NCBI RefSeq assembly: GCF_020711255.1
Contig: NZ_JAJFAW010000018.1
Span: 1 to 64,000 of the forward strand
From: Hymenobacter plasmatis
Lineage (GTDB): Bacteria > Bacteroidota > Bacteroidia > Cytophagales > Hymenobacteraceae
Direction: 5' to 3'
Length of the DNA stretch: 64,000 bases
The notes below the pieces were generated by a model. The model had not been told where the DNA came from and did no database searches. It was given only the letters and a program-made list of their open reading frames with translations. Shown piece by piece: positions 1 through 8,525 of this stretch (positions are counted from its first letter, which is position 1; each line of letters begins with the position of its first letter). Position numbers and translations under genes: made by a program.

Positions 1-1
1 T

Positions 2-75
2 CCGGATTACCAACCCGGCCTGTAAAGCGCAGGCCGGATTATCACCCCCACCTGTATAGCTATAGCCGGACGAGA
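2..75. repeat. Degenerate 32-base tandem repeat at the window edge
   Basis: Two 32-base units start with CCGGATTA at 2 and at 34, and a third partial unit starts with CCGGA at 66. The units agree at most positions, including the shared CCTGTA in the second half. The array may continue beyond the left end of the window. It lies upstream of the chromate transporter gene and has no visible coding potential. Confidence 0.5.
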
Positions 76-241
76 CAGCATGGCACTTTAGCTCAACCCG
101 GCCCTGGTCCCGTTTAGCCATTGCTCAAAGAGACTTAATTGAGCCGTTGGTTGGCTAAGAGGCGGTGTAAATGTGCACTGTGCCTCGTCTACTGACTTCC
201 GCATTTGCCTTACCTTCGGTATCAGGCAGCTGTTCTTCCCC

Positions 242-1534
242 GTGCAACCCCACCCCACCACGCCACCTACCCCCGTTTCGCTCACGCCGCCCCCGCGGCG
301 CTCGGGCAAGCGCACCCGGCGGGTGCGGGGCATTATTTTTCTGAAGGACGTGGCCGCGCTGGCTTTCACGGCTTTTGGGGGGCCGCAGGCGCACCTGGCT
401 ATGATGTTCCGGCTGCTGGTAGACAAGCGCCGCTACCTGAGTGCGGCCGAACTGCTGGAATTGCAGGCACTGTGCGCGCTGCTGCCTGGGCCCACCTCGA
501 CCCAAACCATCACCGTCATTGGCTTCCGGCTCGGCGGGCCCAACCTGGCCTACCTCACCCTGCTGGTCTGGGTGACGCCCGCCGTGACCCTGATGACGCT
601 GGCCGGCCTCACCCTCAGCCACCTCGACCCCGCCCGGGTCGCGGCGCTGGTGCAGTTTGTGCAGCCCGTGGCGGTGGGCTTTGTGGCGTTCTCCGCCTAC
701 CGCATCGCCGAAAAAGTCATCCATACCAAAATGGCGGTGGCCCTGATGGTGGCTTCGGCCATGCTGGCCTACTTTTTCCAGCTGCCGTGGATGCTGCCGC
801 TGCTGCTGCTAGCCGGCGGCGCCGTAACCACGGTGCGCTACCGCAAGCACGCCATCATTCAGGAGAAAAAGCCGCTGCGGGTGGAGTGGGCCAACTTCCT
901 GCTTTGGCTGGGCATTCTGGTGGGGGCGGCCGTGCTGGGCCATTACACCCGGCTGTTGCCGGTGCGGCTCTTCGAGAACTTTTACCGCAACGGCTCCTTG
1001 GTATTTGGGGGCGGGCAGGTGCTGGCGCCGCTGCTGTACGCGGAGTTTGTGGAGTTTAAGCACTACCTCACGGGCCCGGAATTCCTGTCGGGGCTGGGGC
1101 TGGTGCAGGCCATGCCGGGCCCAAACTTTTCGATAGCCGCCTACATCGGCGCGCTGGCCATGCGGCCCGCGGGCGGGGCTGGCATGCAGGTGATGGGCGC
1201 GCTGGTGGGCACGGCGGGCATCTTTTTGCCGGGCACATTCCTCATCTTCTTCGTGATTCGGTTCTGGGACCGGCTACGGCAATACCGCGTGGTGCAGGCT
1301 TCGCTGGAAGGCATTAATGCCGTGAGTGCCGGGCTGGTGTGCGCGGCCACCTTCCTGCTGTATCACCCGCTGCCCGACACAATGATTGCCTTGCCGTTCC
1401 ACCTGGGCCCCATCAATACCCTGCCCGTGAACCCGCTGCTGGTGGGCACCACCTTCCTGCTGCTGCTCTGGGAAAAAGTGCCGAGCGTCGCCATCATCGC
1501 GGCCGCCTTATTGGCCGGCGCCATGTTGAGCTAA
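242..1534 (+). CDS. chrA: Chromate transporter (CHR family)
   Basis: Predicted inner-membrane CHR-family transporter, classically exporting chromate, although many family members have unknown substrates. About 430 residues with two homologous hydrophobic halves. The first half carries FGGPQAHLAMM and LPGPTSTQ; the second carries FGGGQVLAPLL and AMPGPNFSIAAYIG, the family's paired signatures. The GTG at 242 is preferred because the 23 residues encoded from the ATG at 173 do not look like family sequence, and a TACCTTCG element at 211-218 resembles the Bacteroidota -7 box. The ATG at 173 remains possible. The stop codon lies inside a TTGAGCTAAA motif that recurs in this window. Chromate as the real substrate is not shown by sequence. 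Confidence 0.88.
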   Translation: MQPHPTTPPTPVSLTPPPRRSGKRTRRVRGIIFLKDVAALAFTAFGGPQAHLAMMFRLLVDKRRYLSAAELLELQALCALLPGPTSTQTITVIGFRLGGPNLAYLTLLVWVTPAVTLMTLAGLTLSHLDPARVAALVQFVQPVAVGFVAFSAYRIAEKVIHTKMAVALMVASAMLAYFFQLPWMLPLLLLAGGAVTTVRYRKHAIIQEKKPLRVEWANFLLWLGILVGAAVLGHYTRLLPVRLFENFYRNGSLVFGGGQVLAPLLYAEFVEFKHYLTGPEFLSGLGLVQAMPGPNFSIAAYIGALAMRPAGGAGMQVMGALVGTAGIFLPGTFLIFFVIRFWDRLRQYRVVQASLEGINAVSAGLVCAATFLLYHPLPDTMIALPFHLGPINTLPVNPLLVGTTFLLLLWEKVPSVAIIAAALLAGAMLS

Positions 1535-1622
1535 ATCGTTGGTTGAGCCAAAGTTATTGGGCCGTTTTTGCTTGAAATTAAAGTTGAGCTAACACCCGTA
1601 ACAGTCCATGGCAGGCCGGTTC

Positions 1623-2990
1623 TTATTGCTTAGCTACGCGTGCTAAATAAGCTTCCCGCGCTTCTTCCAACTGCTCCACCAGGGTGGCCCGCTGGCTCAG
1701 CAGCTCTTTGCCCACGGCCGGGGCGCTGCGGAACAGGCGCAAGGCGCGAAGCCGGTCCAGGCGGGCCGTCAGCGTTTCCCAATAGCTCAGGGCGTAGAAG
1801 CCGCTAAGGGGCAGGCTCAGCACGTAGAGGGCCGTCAGGCGCCAGTCGTGGGTGAGCCAGTGCTGCACGGCGGCCGCTTGCAGGGTGTACGCCAGGGGAA
1901 ACGTTAGCATGCCCATCACCAGCATGATGGGAGCCACAAACTCCACGTCTTTGGTCGCGCGTTGGGCTACCATGGAGGGCAGAATGTAGGGCAGGTAGTT
2001 GTTCAGCACGCCATACAGCCACACGGGTGCGCCAAACACCAGGTTGAGCAGGCCCACCACGGTGCCCCGCTGCTGGCTTTCGAGGGCATCGTCGGTGAGG
2101 CGGTAGCGGCGCAGGTTTTCCAGGTACGATTGGAACTGCAGGCGCATGGACACCAGCCGGGAAGGTGCGTGCTGCTCAAACCAGGCCAGGGCTTGCAACA
2201 GCGTCTGGCTCAGCTGGAAGTTGTCGTAGAGGGTAGAAGCGTCATCGTTCGGGTTGAGGTGGTCGCCAAACGTTCGCTCCACCTGCTGCACAAAGACATC
2301 TTCGGCCGCGTCCCGTGTGATGACCAGGCGCCGCTCCAGCGCTTCGCGTATCGCATCGGTGAGCTGGTCGGCAGCCGCTTCGGGGTCCTGGGCGTAGAGT
2401 TCGGCGTAGTCGGCCACCACAATGGGCGTGGCCACGTTGAGCAGCACGTCGGACCGAAAGCGCGAGGGGTCGAAGTAATTGATGGCAATGGGCACTACCC
2501 TCAGCCCCAGCTTGAAGTGATGCCGGGCCTCGGCGCCCAGGGCAATGCGAGCGGCGCCGGTTTTGAGGGGGCGTAGCCGGCGTTCGCTCACGCTGGAGCC
2601 CTCCGGAAAAATCATGATGGTGCCGCCCCCGCTCAGATAATCATAGCAGCGGCCGAAGCTGGCTTCGTTTTGGGCCGCTACCTGCTCGGCCGTAGCCGGG
2701 GCGCCGCCCACCTCGGCGTCGTGCCGCCGGTAGATGGGAATGGAGTTGCCCGATTCCATGATGGCCCGCAAAATGGGATTCTGGAAAAACGTGCTTTTGG
2801 CCAGAAAGGCCACTGGCTGCCGGCACTGGATGGCGGTCAGCAGCGGGTCCATCAGGGTGTTGGGGTGGTTGCCGGCAAACAGCAGCGGCCCGGGCAGATT
2901 CAGCCGGTCCCGGTGCCGTACCTCGATGTGCCGGAAAAATACCCGCAGGGCCACCTGCACCACTGGCTTGATAACGGTATAAAAGAGCAT
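1623..2990 (-). CDS. Membrane-bound glycerol-phosphate/lyso-lipid acyltransferase (PlsC-like, Gat1/Sct1-like)
   Basis: Predicted acyl transfer to a glycerolipid precursor at the inner membrane. The acyltransferase domain starts near the N-terminus: motif I is NHPNTLMD (H42, D48), and the phosphate-binding FPEG motif is at about 128-131, followed by SSVSERRLRPLKTGAARIA. The spacing between His and Asp is five residues rather than the usual four of PlsC, as in yeast Gat1/Sct1 enzymes. A long C-terminal half carries hydrophobic segments. The start MLFYTVIKPVV at 2990 is chosen because family members usually begin with such a hydrophobic stretch; an upstream ATG at 3038 would add 16 residues. It stands alone, convergent with chrA. 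Exact substrate unknown. Confidence 0.8.
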   Translation of the reverse strand: MLFYTVIKPVVQVALRVFFRHIEVRHRDRLNLPGPLLFAGNHPNTLMDPLLTAIQCRQPVAFLAKSTFFQNPILRAIMESGNSIPIYRRHDAEVGGAPATAEQVAAQNEASFGRCYDYLSGGGTIMIFPEGSSVSERRLRPLKTGAARIALGAEARHHFKLGLRVVPIAINYFDPSRFRSDVLLNVATPIVVADYAELYAQDPEAAADQLTDAIREALERRLVITRDAAEDVFVQQVERTFGDHLNPNDDASTLYDNFQLSQTLLQALAWFEQHAPSRLVSMRLQFQSYLENLRRYRLTDDALESQQRGTVVGLLNLVFGAPVWLYGVLNNYLPYILPSMVAQRATKDVEFVAPIMLVMGMLTFPLAYTLQAAAVQHWLTHDWRLTALYVLSLPLSGFYALSYWETLTARLDRLRALRLFRSAPAVGKELLSQRATLVEQLEEAREAYLARVAKQ

Positions 2991-3057
2991 GGGCCAAAAG
3001 GGGTTAGAACCGCTAAGGTAGGGGCGCCGCCGGTGCACCAGCGTGCTCCGGTAAGTG

Positions 3058-3097
3058 CAAAAAAAATCGCCGCCCTGCCCGAAGGCATGGCGGCGAC
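3058..3097 (-). terminator. Intrinsic terminator of the 3126-3644 gene
   Basis: Inverted repeat 3067-3096 (TCGCCGCC...GGCGGCGA) followed on the minus strand by an eight-base T run (A run 3059-3066 on the plus strand). It sits just after the stop codon of the minus-strand secreted protein. Confidence 0.75.
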
Positions 3098-3125
3098 TAA
3101 TACACTTGGGCAGTGCGGAGCCGGT

Positions 3126-3644
3126 TTAGCGCTTGGCTTTTGCTTTGGCCCGCTTTTCGGCCGCTTTGGCTTTCTCCTCCGCCAGCTTGGCCTTGGCCTT
3201 GTCCTTGCGCTCCTTTTCTTCTTCCATTTTCTTGCGCTTGCCGGGGTATCTCAGGTCAAACGTCTTGATTTTGAGCAGGCTGTCGGCCTCAACAATCGAC
3301 GCGCGGGTGGTAACGCGGCCGGTGAGCGATACCATGTCGCCCTCGTTCATTTGGGTCGTGGTGCCGTCGGTGGCGGTCACCAGGCCAGCGGGGGTAATGA
3401 CAGTGCCATTAATCAGCTTCTTGTCGGCCGTGAGGGGGTTGGTAATGCCCAACTCGGTGAGCACGACCCGTCCTTTTTGCATGGTCAGGCCATCTTTGAG
3501 GCCCACGCCGGCATTAGCCGTCACGCGGGGCTTGGGGGCCACGCTGCCGGGGCGGCGTGGGGGTACGCGGGTTTGGGCCTGGGCGGCGGTGCCGGCCAGC
3601 AGCGCCACCAGTAGAATGCTATTAATGAGGAAGCGAGAATTCAT
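3126..3644 (-). CDS. Secreted Lys/Ala/Glu-rich protein, DUF6799-like
   Basis: Protein of 172 residues with an N-terminal signal peptide (hydrophobic core SILLVALLAG, cleavage after AQA). The middle, about residues 45-130, has two similar halves containing GLTMQKGRVVLTELG and GTTTQMNEGDMVSLTGRV, which look like the small repeated domain seen in Hymenobacter DUF6799 proteins; that assignment is from memory. The last 40 residues are almost only Lys, Glu, Ala and Arg and would form a charged helix or coiled coil. Likely periplasmic or exported. It has its own terminator and no operon partner. Function unknown. Confidence 0.75.
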   Translation of the reverse strand: MNSRFLINSILLVALLAGTAAQAQTRVPPRRPGSVAPKPRVTANAGVGLKDGLTMQKGRVVLTELGITNPLTADKKLINGTVITPAGLVTATDGTTTQMNEGDMVSLTGRVTTRASIVEADSLLKIKTFDLRYPGKRKKMEEEKERKDKAKAKLAEEKAKAAEKRAKAKAKR

Positions 3645-4086
3645 AAGGAAGAGTTGAGGCAGAAAAAAAAGAAATAAAGGTTGAGTGGGTTAATAGCGCA
3701 ATATACAATACTTTGTGCTAGCACTGGACCCGCCAACAATGTATTAGTGCAAAAGCAAGGCCAATTTTGCCCAAGCTGGCCTATTAACTTTCAGGGGCCG
3801 CATTCGTTCAATCAATTTCACCGGGGTAGGTTCGCCTGGTAATGGTGGCAACTGCTTTTTCGGTTGGTTAATATGAGCAACCTGGATACCTCAATCCCAC
3901 CCGCTGCCGCTCGGTGTTGCTTCCGCCGCGAAGTGAATCGGCCGTTGGTTGAGCTGGAACGCGGACCAAAAACCGCTAGGCTGCCGCCGATATGGCCGCC
4001 CATCGGTGGAAGTTGCGCTATCGGCCACCATTGGGGCGAGTACCTCGTGTGCATATGACCCCGTCACCTCATCGCTCACCAACAAG
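3645..4086. other. Intergenic region upstream of cbpA, about 440 bases
   Basis: Divergent promoter region between the secreted Lys-rich protein and cbpA. I see no convincing gene: the short frames here lack family features and are shadows of GC-rich sequence. The left 150 bases are AT-richer and are the likeliest place for promoters. No clear TAnnTTTG element was identified. Confidence 0.5.
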
Positions 4087-5031
4087 ATGGATTACAAAGA
4101 CTATTACAAAGCGCTGGGTGTAGAAAAAACGGCCACAGCTGAGCAAATCAAAAAGGCTTACCGCAAGTTGGCCCGGCAGCATCACCCCGATGTGAACCCG
4201 AACGATAAGGGCGCGGAGCAAAAATTCAAGGAGATAAACGAAGCGAACGAGGTCCTCAGCGACCCGGAAAAACGAAAAAAGTACGACCAGTTTGGGGCCG
4301 ACTGGCAGCGCTACCAGCAGCAGCCGAGTGGCGCGGGCCGCGGCGGCCAGCCCGGCGGTGGTTTCGACTGGAGCCAGTACACGCAGGGCGGCGGGGGCTT
4401 TGGCCAAGGCGGCCAGTTTGGCGAGGACGAAGACTTTTCCGACTTCTTTAGCTCGCTGTTTGGCGGCATGGGCGGGGGCGGGCGCCGGGCCGGAGGCGGC
4501 GGTAGCCGCCCCGGAGCCGGCGCCGACTACCAGGCCGAGCTGGAGCTGACCCTGGAGGAAGCTTACCACGGCGGGCCGCGCACCATCACGGTGAACGGCA
4601 AAAACCTGCGGCTCAACATTCAGCCCGGAGTGGCCGATGGCCAAACCATCCGGCTGCGCGACCAAGGCGGGCCCGGCCGCAACGGCGGGCCCAACGGCTC
4701 GCTGCTCATCACGTTCCGCATCAAGCCCGATGCCCGTTACGCCCGCACCGGCGACGACCTGACCCAGGACGTACCCGTAAGCATCTATAAGGCCCTGCTC
4801 GGTGGCGAGCAAACCGTCGAGACGCTCAGCGGGCCCGTCAAAATCAAGCTCAAGCCCGAAACCCAGAATGGCACCCGCCTACGCCTGCGCGGCAAGGGCT
4901 TCCCCGTTTATAAGCACCAGGGCCAGTTCGGCGACTTGTACCTGCGCCTGAACCTGACACTGCCCCAGCACCTGACGCCGCAGGAAAAAGAGTTGATACA
5001 GCAGCTGGCTGCCCTCCGGCCCGAAGACTAA
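4087..5031 (+). CDS. cbpA: DnaJ-class co-chaperone, CbpA type
   Basis: J-domain protein of 314 residues that would stimulate DnaK ATPase activity and deliver unfolded clients. The J domain occupies residues 1-70 with the essential HPD motif in [12 protein letters not shown] Gly/Phe-rich linker follows (about 80-150), then the two beta-sandwich client-binding domains (about 150-300). The cysteine-rich zinc finger of true DnaJ is absent, which makes it CbpA-like. The start [12 protein letters not shown] at 4087 is the family start; the frame extends upstream to 3949 but that part is not protein-like. The next gene, 18 bases downstream, encodes a CbpM-like modulator, as in Escherichia coli. Confidence 0.93.
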   Translation: MDYKDYYKALGVEKTATAEQIKKAYRKLARQHHPDVNPNDKGAEQKFKEINEANEVLSDPEKRKKYDQFGADWQRYQQQPSGAGRGGQPGGGFDWSQYTQGGGGFGQGGQFGEDEDFSDFFSSLFGGMGGGGRRAGGGGSRPGAGADYQAELELTLEEAYHGGPRTITVNGKNLRLNIQPGVADGQTIRLRDQGGPGRNGGPNGSLLITFRIKPDARYARTGDDLTQDVPVSIYKALLGGEQTVETLSGPVKIKLKPETQNGTRLRLRGKGFPVYKHQGQFGDLYLRLNLTLPQHLTPQEKELIQQLAALRPED

Positions 5032-5049
5032 CCCCTATGTTTCGTTGCT

Positions 5050-5373
5050 ATGGAAACGCACCTCCTCACCCTCACTTTTCAGGAATGCTCGACGCGCTAC
5101 GGCCTGGGCCCGGCCGATTTGCAGGAGTTTTTGCAAGCCGGTTTGCTGCGTTTGGCCTCCACTCCCGAAACCATCATCGTAGATGAGCCCGACGACTTGC
5201 CTCGCTTGGCCCGCCTGCACTACGAGCTGGGCCTCTCCCCGGAGGCGCTCGACATCGTGCTGACCATGCGGCAGCGGCTGGTGCGGCTCCAGGCCCGGCT
5301 GGAGTACGAAACTGCCCGCGCCCGCCAACTGGAAAACTTCGTGCGCGGGGCCGGGCCGCTACTGGAAGGCTAG
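5050..5373 (+). CDS. cbpM: Chaperone modulator CbpM-like protein
   Basis: Protein of 107 residues with the features of CbpM: an N-terminal MerR-like small helical domain (TFQECSTRYGLGPADLQEFL) and a C-terminal helix rich in Arg and Leu (TMRQRLVRLQARLEYE). In E. coli CbpM binds the J domain of CbpA and blocks its interaction with DnaK; the same job is inferred here from size, sequence and its position 18 bases after cbpA. The two genes probably form one transcript. It could also bind DNA like MerR, but no second wing or effector domain is present. Confidence 0.8.
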   Translation: METHLLTLTFQECSTRYGLGPADLQEFLQAGLLRLASTPETIIVDEPDDLPRLARLHYELGLSPEALDIVLTMRQRLVRLQARLEYETARARQLENFVRGAGPLLEG

Positions 5374-5407
5374 CGCTGCCTTCTGAAAACCAACCAGCTT
5401 TTTGAAG

Positions 5408-6157
5408 CTACGCCACGGCCAGGGCCAGCAACAGCCCGCCCATGGTAGCGCTCAGCTTGGGCCAGTTGAGCCGATGCTCTGGGCTGGTTTCGAACAGGAT
5501 GGTGGTGGAAACGTGCAGGAAATTGCCGGCCACCAGCCCTAGTAGTGCTGCGTACAAGCCCCCGCGAAGCAGTTCCGACAGCACCACGTAATTGCTGAAC
5601 ACAATGCCAACCGGCGAGGCCAGTGCAAACACCAGCAGCCACGGCCACACCCGCCGGAAGGCGCCCAGCCGCAGCCTAAGCAGCGTGGCTAGTGCAAAGG
5701 CGGCCGGCATGTGGTGCAGGGCCACGCCCACCACAATGGCGTAGAAGTTCTGGCTCATTTGCCCCACTTCCGGAGTGCGCACCAGGATGCTGCCTTCTAA
5801 AAAAGAGTGCACTACCAGCGCGGCCAGCAGCAGGAATGGCACCCGGCCGGCAGGGTCGTGGGGGCCGTGGGCCGCCTCGTGGTGTACGTGCCCATGCTCC
5901 ACGCCCTGCGAAAGCACTTCGAGCAGCAGCTGCCCAAAAAAACCGGCCAGCACCCAGTACCCCACCCGTTCCGGGTGGGCCGGTAGCAGTTGCAGGGCTT
6001 CGGGCAAAATGTGCGTGACCGTCAGCGTAAAGAGGTACGCGCCGCTAAAGGCCAGCAGTGGCTTCAGCCACTGGCTGCCCCGTGCCACCGGCACCCATGC
6101 CGCCGCCGCGCCCGCGCCCAGCACCGTGAGCAGCAGCAAAAAAATAGCAAACCCCAT
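5408..6157 (-). CDS. ZIP family metal transporter
   Basis: Inner-membrane transporter of 249 residues with about eight hydrophobic segments. The metal-binding histidines include HILPEAL near residue 50, a His-rich cytoplasmic loop (VEHGHVHHEAAHGPHD) near 105-120, and HHMPAAFALA near 155, which corresponds to the TM4 His motif of ZIP proteins. ZIP proteins usually import zinc, iron or manganese. The first helix follows directly on the start at 6157. It converges on cbpM; no metal-responsive operator was identified. Confidence 0.85.
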   Translation of the reverse strand: MGFAIFLLLLTVLGAGAAAAWVPVARGSQWLKPLLAFSGAYLFTLTVTHILPEALQLLPAHPERVGYWVLAGFFGQLLLEVLSQGVEHGHVHHEAAHGPHDPAGRVPFLLLAALVVHSFLEGSILVRTPEVGQMSQNFYAIVVGVALHHMPAAFALATLLRLRLGAFRRVWPWLLVFALASPVGIVFSNYVVLSELLRGGLYAALLGLVAGNFLHVSTTILFETSPEHRLNWPKLSATMGGLLLALAVA

Positions 6158-6165
6158 GCAAAACA

Positions 6166-6253
6166 GAATGAGGAATGAAGAATGAAGAATGAGGAATAAA
6201 GGCGTTGGGCCGCACCGGCCAATTCCTCATTCCTCATTCCTCGTTCTTCATTC
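6166..6253. repeat. Hairpin made of GAATGAR heptad repeats
   Basis: Left arm 6166-6197 is built from tandem GAATGAG/GAATGAA heptads. Right arm 6222-6253 is its imperfect reverse complement. The loop is 6198-6221. The structure lies directly upstream of the ZIP gene start, so it would fall in that gene's leader or promoter region. The origin could be slippage followed by inversion. Confidence 0.65.
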
Positions 6254-6280
6254 AAAGGAAAAATGCCAGCTCCCAGCAGA

Positions 6281-6300
6281 CGCAAAGCGGCAGCTTTGCG
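6281..6300. other. Perfect 8-base hairpin downstream of the 6359-6724 gene
   Basis: CGCAAAGC and GCTTTGCG enclose a GGCA loop. It may act in transcript 3' end formation of the minus-strand lipoprotein gene, but there is no T run, so the role is a guess. Confidence 0.35.
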
Positions 6301-6358
6301 ACCGCCGGCCGGCGGGCAAAGCTGCCACCCAACTAGTTATTACAACGCGGCCGAAGCC

Positions 6359-6724
6359 CTAGCGCTGTATCTGATGGCCACTGGCGGCGGTGTCTTCCTG
6401 GGTCGACTTGCCGGCGTCGTGCAGCAGGCCGCGCTTGCGCAGGCCTTCCTCCGCGTTGGCCGTCATGGCCGACTTTGCCGAAGGAGCCGGGCGCTGGTCC
6501 AGGTCGGCCGACGAGCTGATGGGCTTGGTGATGGCACCGCCTTTGGCCTGGTTGGGGGCGTAGGCTGTATTCTGGTCGAAATTGTCGGTAGGGCGGGTGC
6601 CGGGCGCAACCAGGTCGGAGGAAACTTTGTCGTCGTCGCGCCAGTCGGAGGGCTCGCTGCTGCAGGAGGTCAGGGCCAGGGAGGCGGTGGCTACGGCCAG
6701 CAACAAGGTGTGGGTCAATTTCAT
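6359..6724 (-). CDS. Small lipoprotein of unknown function
   Basis: Protein of 121 residues starting with a lipoprotein signal peptide: MKLTHTLLLAVATASLALTSC, with the lipidated Cys at 21. The mature part is hydrophilic and low in structure, rich in Ser, Asp, Ala and Pro, with no motif I recognise. It is probably tethered to the outer or inner membrane facing the periplasm. It lies 82 bases downstream of the YcxB-like gene on the same strand, so they may be co-transcribed. Confidence 0.7.
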   Translation of the reverse strand: MKLTHTLLLAVATASLALTSCSSEPSDWRDDDKVSSDLVAPGTRPTDNFDQNTAYAPNQAKGGAITKPISSSADLDQRPAPSAKSAMTANAEEGLRKRGLLHDAGKSTQEDTAASGHQIQR

Positions 6725-6806
6725 CGGAGAAAAATTAGCAGGGTATGAAGTTCAGAGAAAAGCGGCAAGCGCCGGGTTGCTACTGGTTGCAAAACGAGGC
6801 TGAACC

Positions 6807-7430
6807 TTAAACGGTTGTGGCCGTGGCATCGGCCGGCAGCAGGTTCTTGCGGCGCAGCAGGGCCTCAAACAACTTCACGTCGTTGGGCGAATTGAAGATG
6901 CGCAGGGGCAAATGTAAAAACACGGGCACGTCGAACGTGCGCGCCAGCCACAGGCGCCAGGGCGCCAGGCCCTCGGGTGGCGTGCCGGGCTTGAGGTACA
7001 GCAGGTAGGCGTCGGCATCGCGGCGGGCGCGGCCCACCATGTCCCAGGTCAGCTGCATGGCTTTTTCGGGGCCCACGCGCAGCAACAGCTGCTTCTGGTC
7101 CATCTCAAAGTTCATGCGCTCAAACAACGGCTTGCTCTGCTCCATCTGCGTCACGCCCGTGACCTGGGCCGAGCGGAACAGCACAAACAGCAGCGTGAGC
7201 ACCAGCGCCAGGGCCAGCCACCACCACGAATGCACAAAAATGGCCGGCAGCAGCCCAATGGCAAACGGAATCAAGGCGTACACCCAATCCTTTTTCCACA
7301 CTTCGGCCATGGCCAGGCGGGTGTAGGTGTTGGTGTCAAACTGGGTTTTCTTGGTGCGAATGGCCAGCGGCGACGCTTGCTGTGCCTGGCGGAAGCCGCC
7401 GCCTCCACCACGTTGGTTGGGTTGGTTCAT
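6807..7430 (-). CDS. YcxB-like membrane protein
   Basis: Protein of 207 residues. A Gly-rich N-terminus is followed by two transmembrane helices (about 50-90: VYALIPFAIGLLPAIFV and WWLALALVLTLLFVLF). The rest is a cytoplasmic beta-rich domain. Its C-terminus (VPVFLHLPLRIFNSPNDVKLFEALL) resembles the end of YcxB-type domains, which have a PH-like fold. Function is unknown. It is divergent from nothing and downstream of nadC by about 90 bases on the same strand. Confidence 0.65.
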   Translation of the reverse strand: MNQPNQRGGGGGFRQAQQASPLAIRTKKTQFDTNTYTRLAMAEVWKKDWVYALIPFAIGLLPAIFVHSWWWLALALVLTLLFVLFRSAQVTGVTQMEQSKPLFERMNFEMDQKQLLLRVGPEKAMQLTWDMVGRARRDADAYLLYLKPGTPPEGLAPWRLWLARTFDVPVFLHLPLRIFNSPNDVKLFEALLRRKNLLPADATATTV

Positions 7431-7516
7431 TAGTGATAATTAAGTTAGTAGCTGATTGCGGAGGAGTAATGGCTGGCCCCAAACGGAACAACATTCAGCT
7501 CCAAAACAATCACCAA

Positions 7517-8383
7517 TTAGTATGCTTTCAAGCTCAAGTCCAGGCTTTTCACGGAATGGGTAAGGGCGCCTACCGATATGTAATCGACGCCGGTGCTGGC
7601 GACTTCGGCAATTGTTTGCTCGGTAATGCCGCCGCTGGCCTCGGTGGGGAAGCGGCCGCCGATGAGGGCCACGGCTTCGCGTAGCAGCTCGGGGCTCATA
7701 TTGTCGAGCATGATGCGGTCGATGCCGCCCGCGTCCACGGCCTGCTCCACTTCTTCGAGGGAGCGGGTTTCAATTTCGATGGGCAGTTGCCGGCCGATTT
7801 TGCCTAGGTAGGCGTGGGTAGCGGCAATGGCCTGGGCAATGCCACCAGCATAATCGACGTGGTTGTCCTTCAGGATAATCATGTCGAAGAGCCCGTAGCG
7901 GTGGTTTACACCGCCGCCGATGAGCACGGCCCACTTCTCGCAAATGCGGAAGTTGGGGGTGGTTTTGCGGGTGTCGAGCAGCTTGGCCTTGGTGCCGGCC
8001 AGTAGCGTGTTCAGGTGGGCCGTATAGGTGGCAATGCCGCTCATGCGCTGCATGCAGTTGAGCACCAGGCGTTCGGCCGTAAGGATGCTGCGGGCGGGGC
8101 CTTCCACGGTGAAGGCGATGTCGCCGTGCTTCACGGGCGTGCCGTCGGCCAGGAGCGCCGTCATGGTGAGGGCCGGGTCCACTTCTTCAAAAATGAGGGG
8201 CGCCAGCGCCATGCCGGCCAGTATGCCTTCGCCCTTCACCAGCAGGTGGGCCCGGTTGCGGGCGTCGGCCGGAATGGAAGAAAGGGCCGAATGGTCCCCG
8301 TCGCCCACATCCTCGGCCAAAGCCGTGCGAATGAAGTTGGTCAGGGCTTCGGGCGTGAGATAGGAAGCAGTAGGGGTTTGCAC
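7517..8383 (-). CDS. nadC: Nicotinate-nucleotide pyrophosphorylase (carboxylating)
   Basis: Quinolinate phosphoribosyltransferase, which converts quinolinate and PRPP to nicotinate mononucleotide in de novo NAD synthesis. It has 288 residues, the normal length. Signature regions are visible: DTRKTTPNFR, then IGGGVNHRYGLFDMIILKDNH, the E-rich strand IEIETRSLEE, and the closing ASGGITEQTI and VDYISVGALTHS. The start codon is GTG at 8383, read from ...CCTGTGCAAACCCCT. A TACCTTTG element sits only four bases upstream, which suggests a leaderless transcript. In many Bacteroidota nadC neighbours a DUF4783 gene, as here. Confidence 0.96.
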   Translation of the reverse strand: MQTPTASYLTPEALTNFIRTALAEDVGDGDHSALSSIPADARNRAHLLVKGEGILAGMALAPLIFEEVDPALTMTALLADGTPVKHGDIAFTVEGPARSILTAERLVLNCMQRMSGIATYTAHLNTLLAGTKAKLLDTRKTTPNFRICEKWAVLIGGGVNHRYGLFDMIILKDNHVDYAGGIAQAIAATHAYLGKIGRQLPIEIETRSLEEVEQAVDAGGIDRIMLDNMSPELLREAVALIGGRFPTEASGGITEQTIAEVASTGVDYISVGALTHSVKSLDLSLKAY

Positions 8384-8387
8384 AGGA

Positions 8388-8395
8388 CAAAGGTA
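8388..8395 (-). promoter_or_regulatory. Candidate -7 element of nadC
   Basis: TACCTTTG on the minus strand matches the Bacteroidota -7 consensus TAnnTTTG exactly. Only four bases (TCCT) separate it from the GTG start, so transcription would begin at or next to the start codon. No clear TTTG -33 element is seen at the usual distance. Confidence 0.55.
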
Positions 8396-8525
8396 CGGCC
8401 CTTGTCTTTGCGAATAAAACGTGGATTTCAGGCTGTTTTAAACCATGTGCTGAGCAACGAGAAGGCTGTGTGAAGCGCGCAGCCTGCTAATCGTTTGTCA
8501 TGCTAATCGTCCGCCTGCTAATCGT

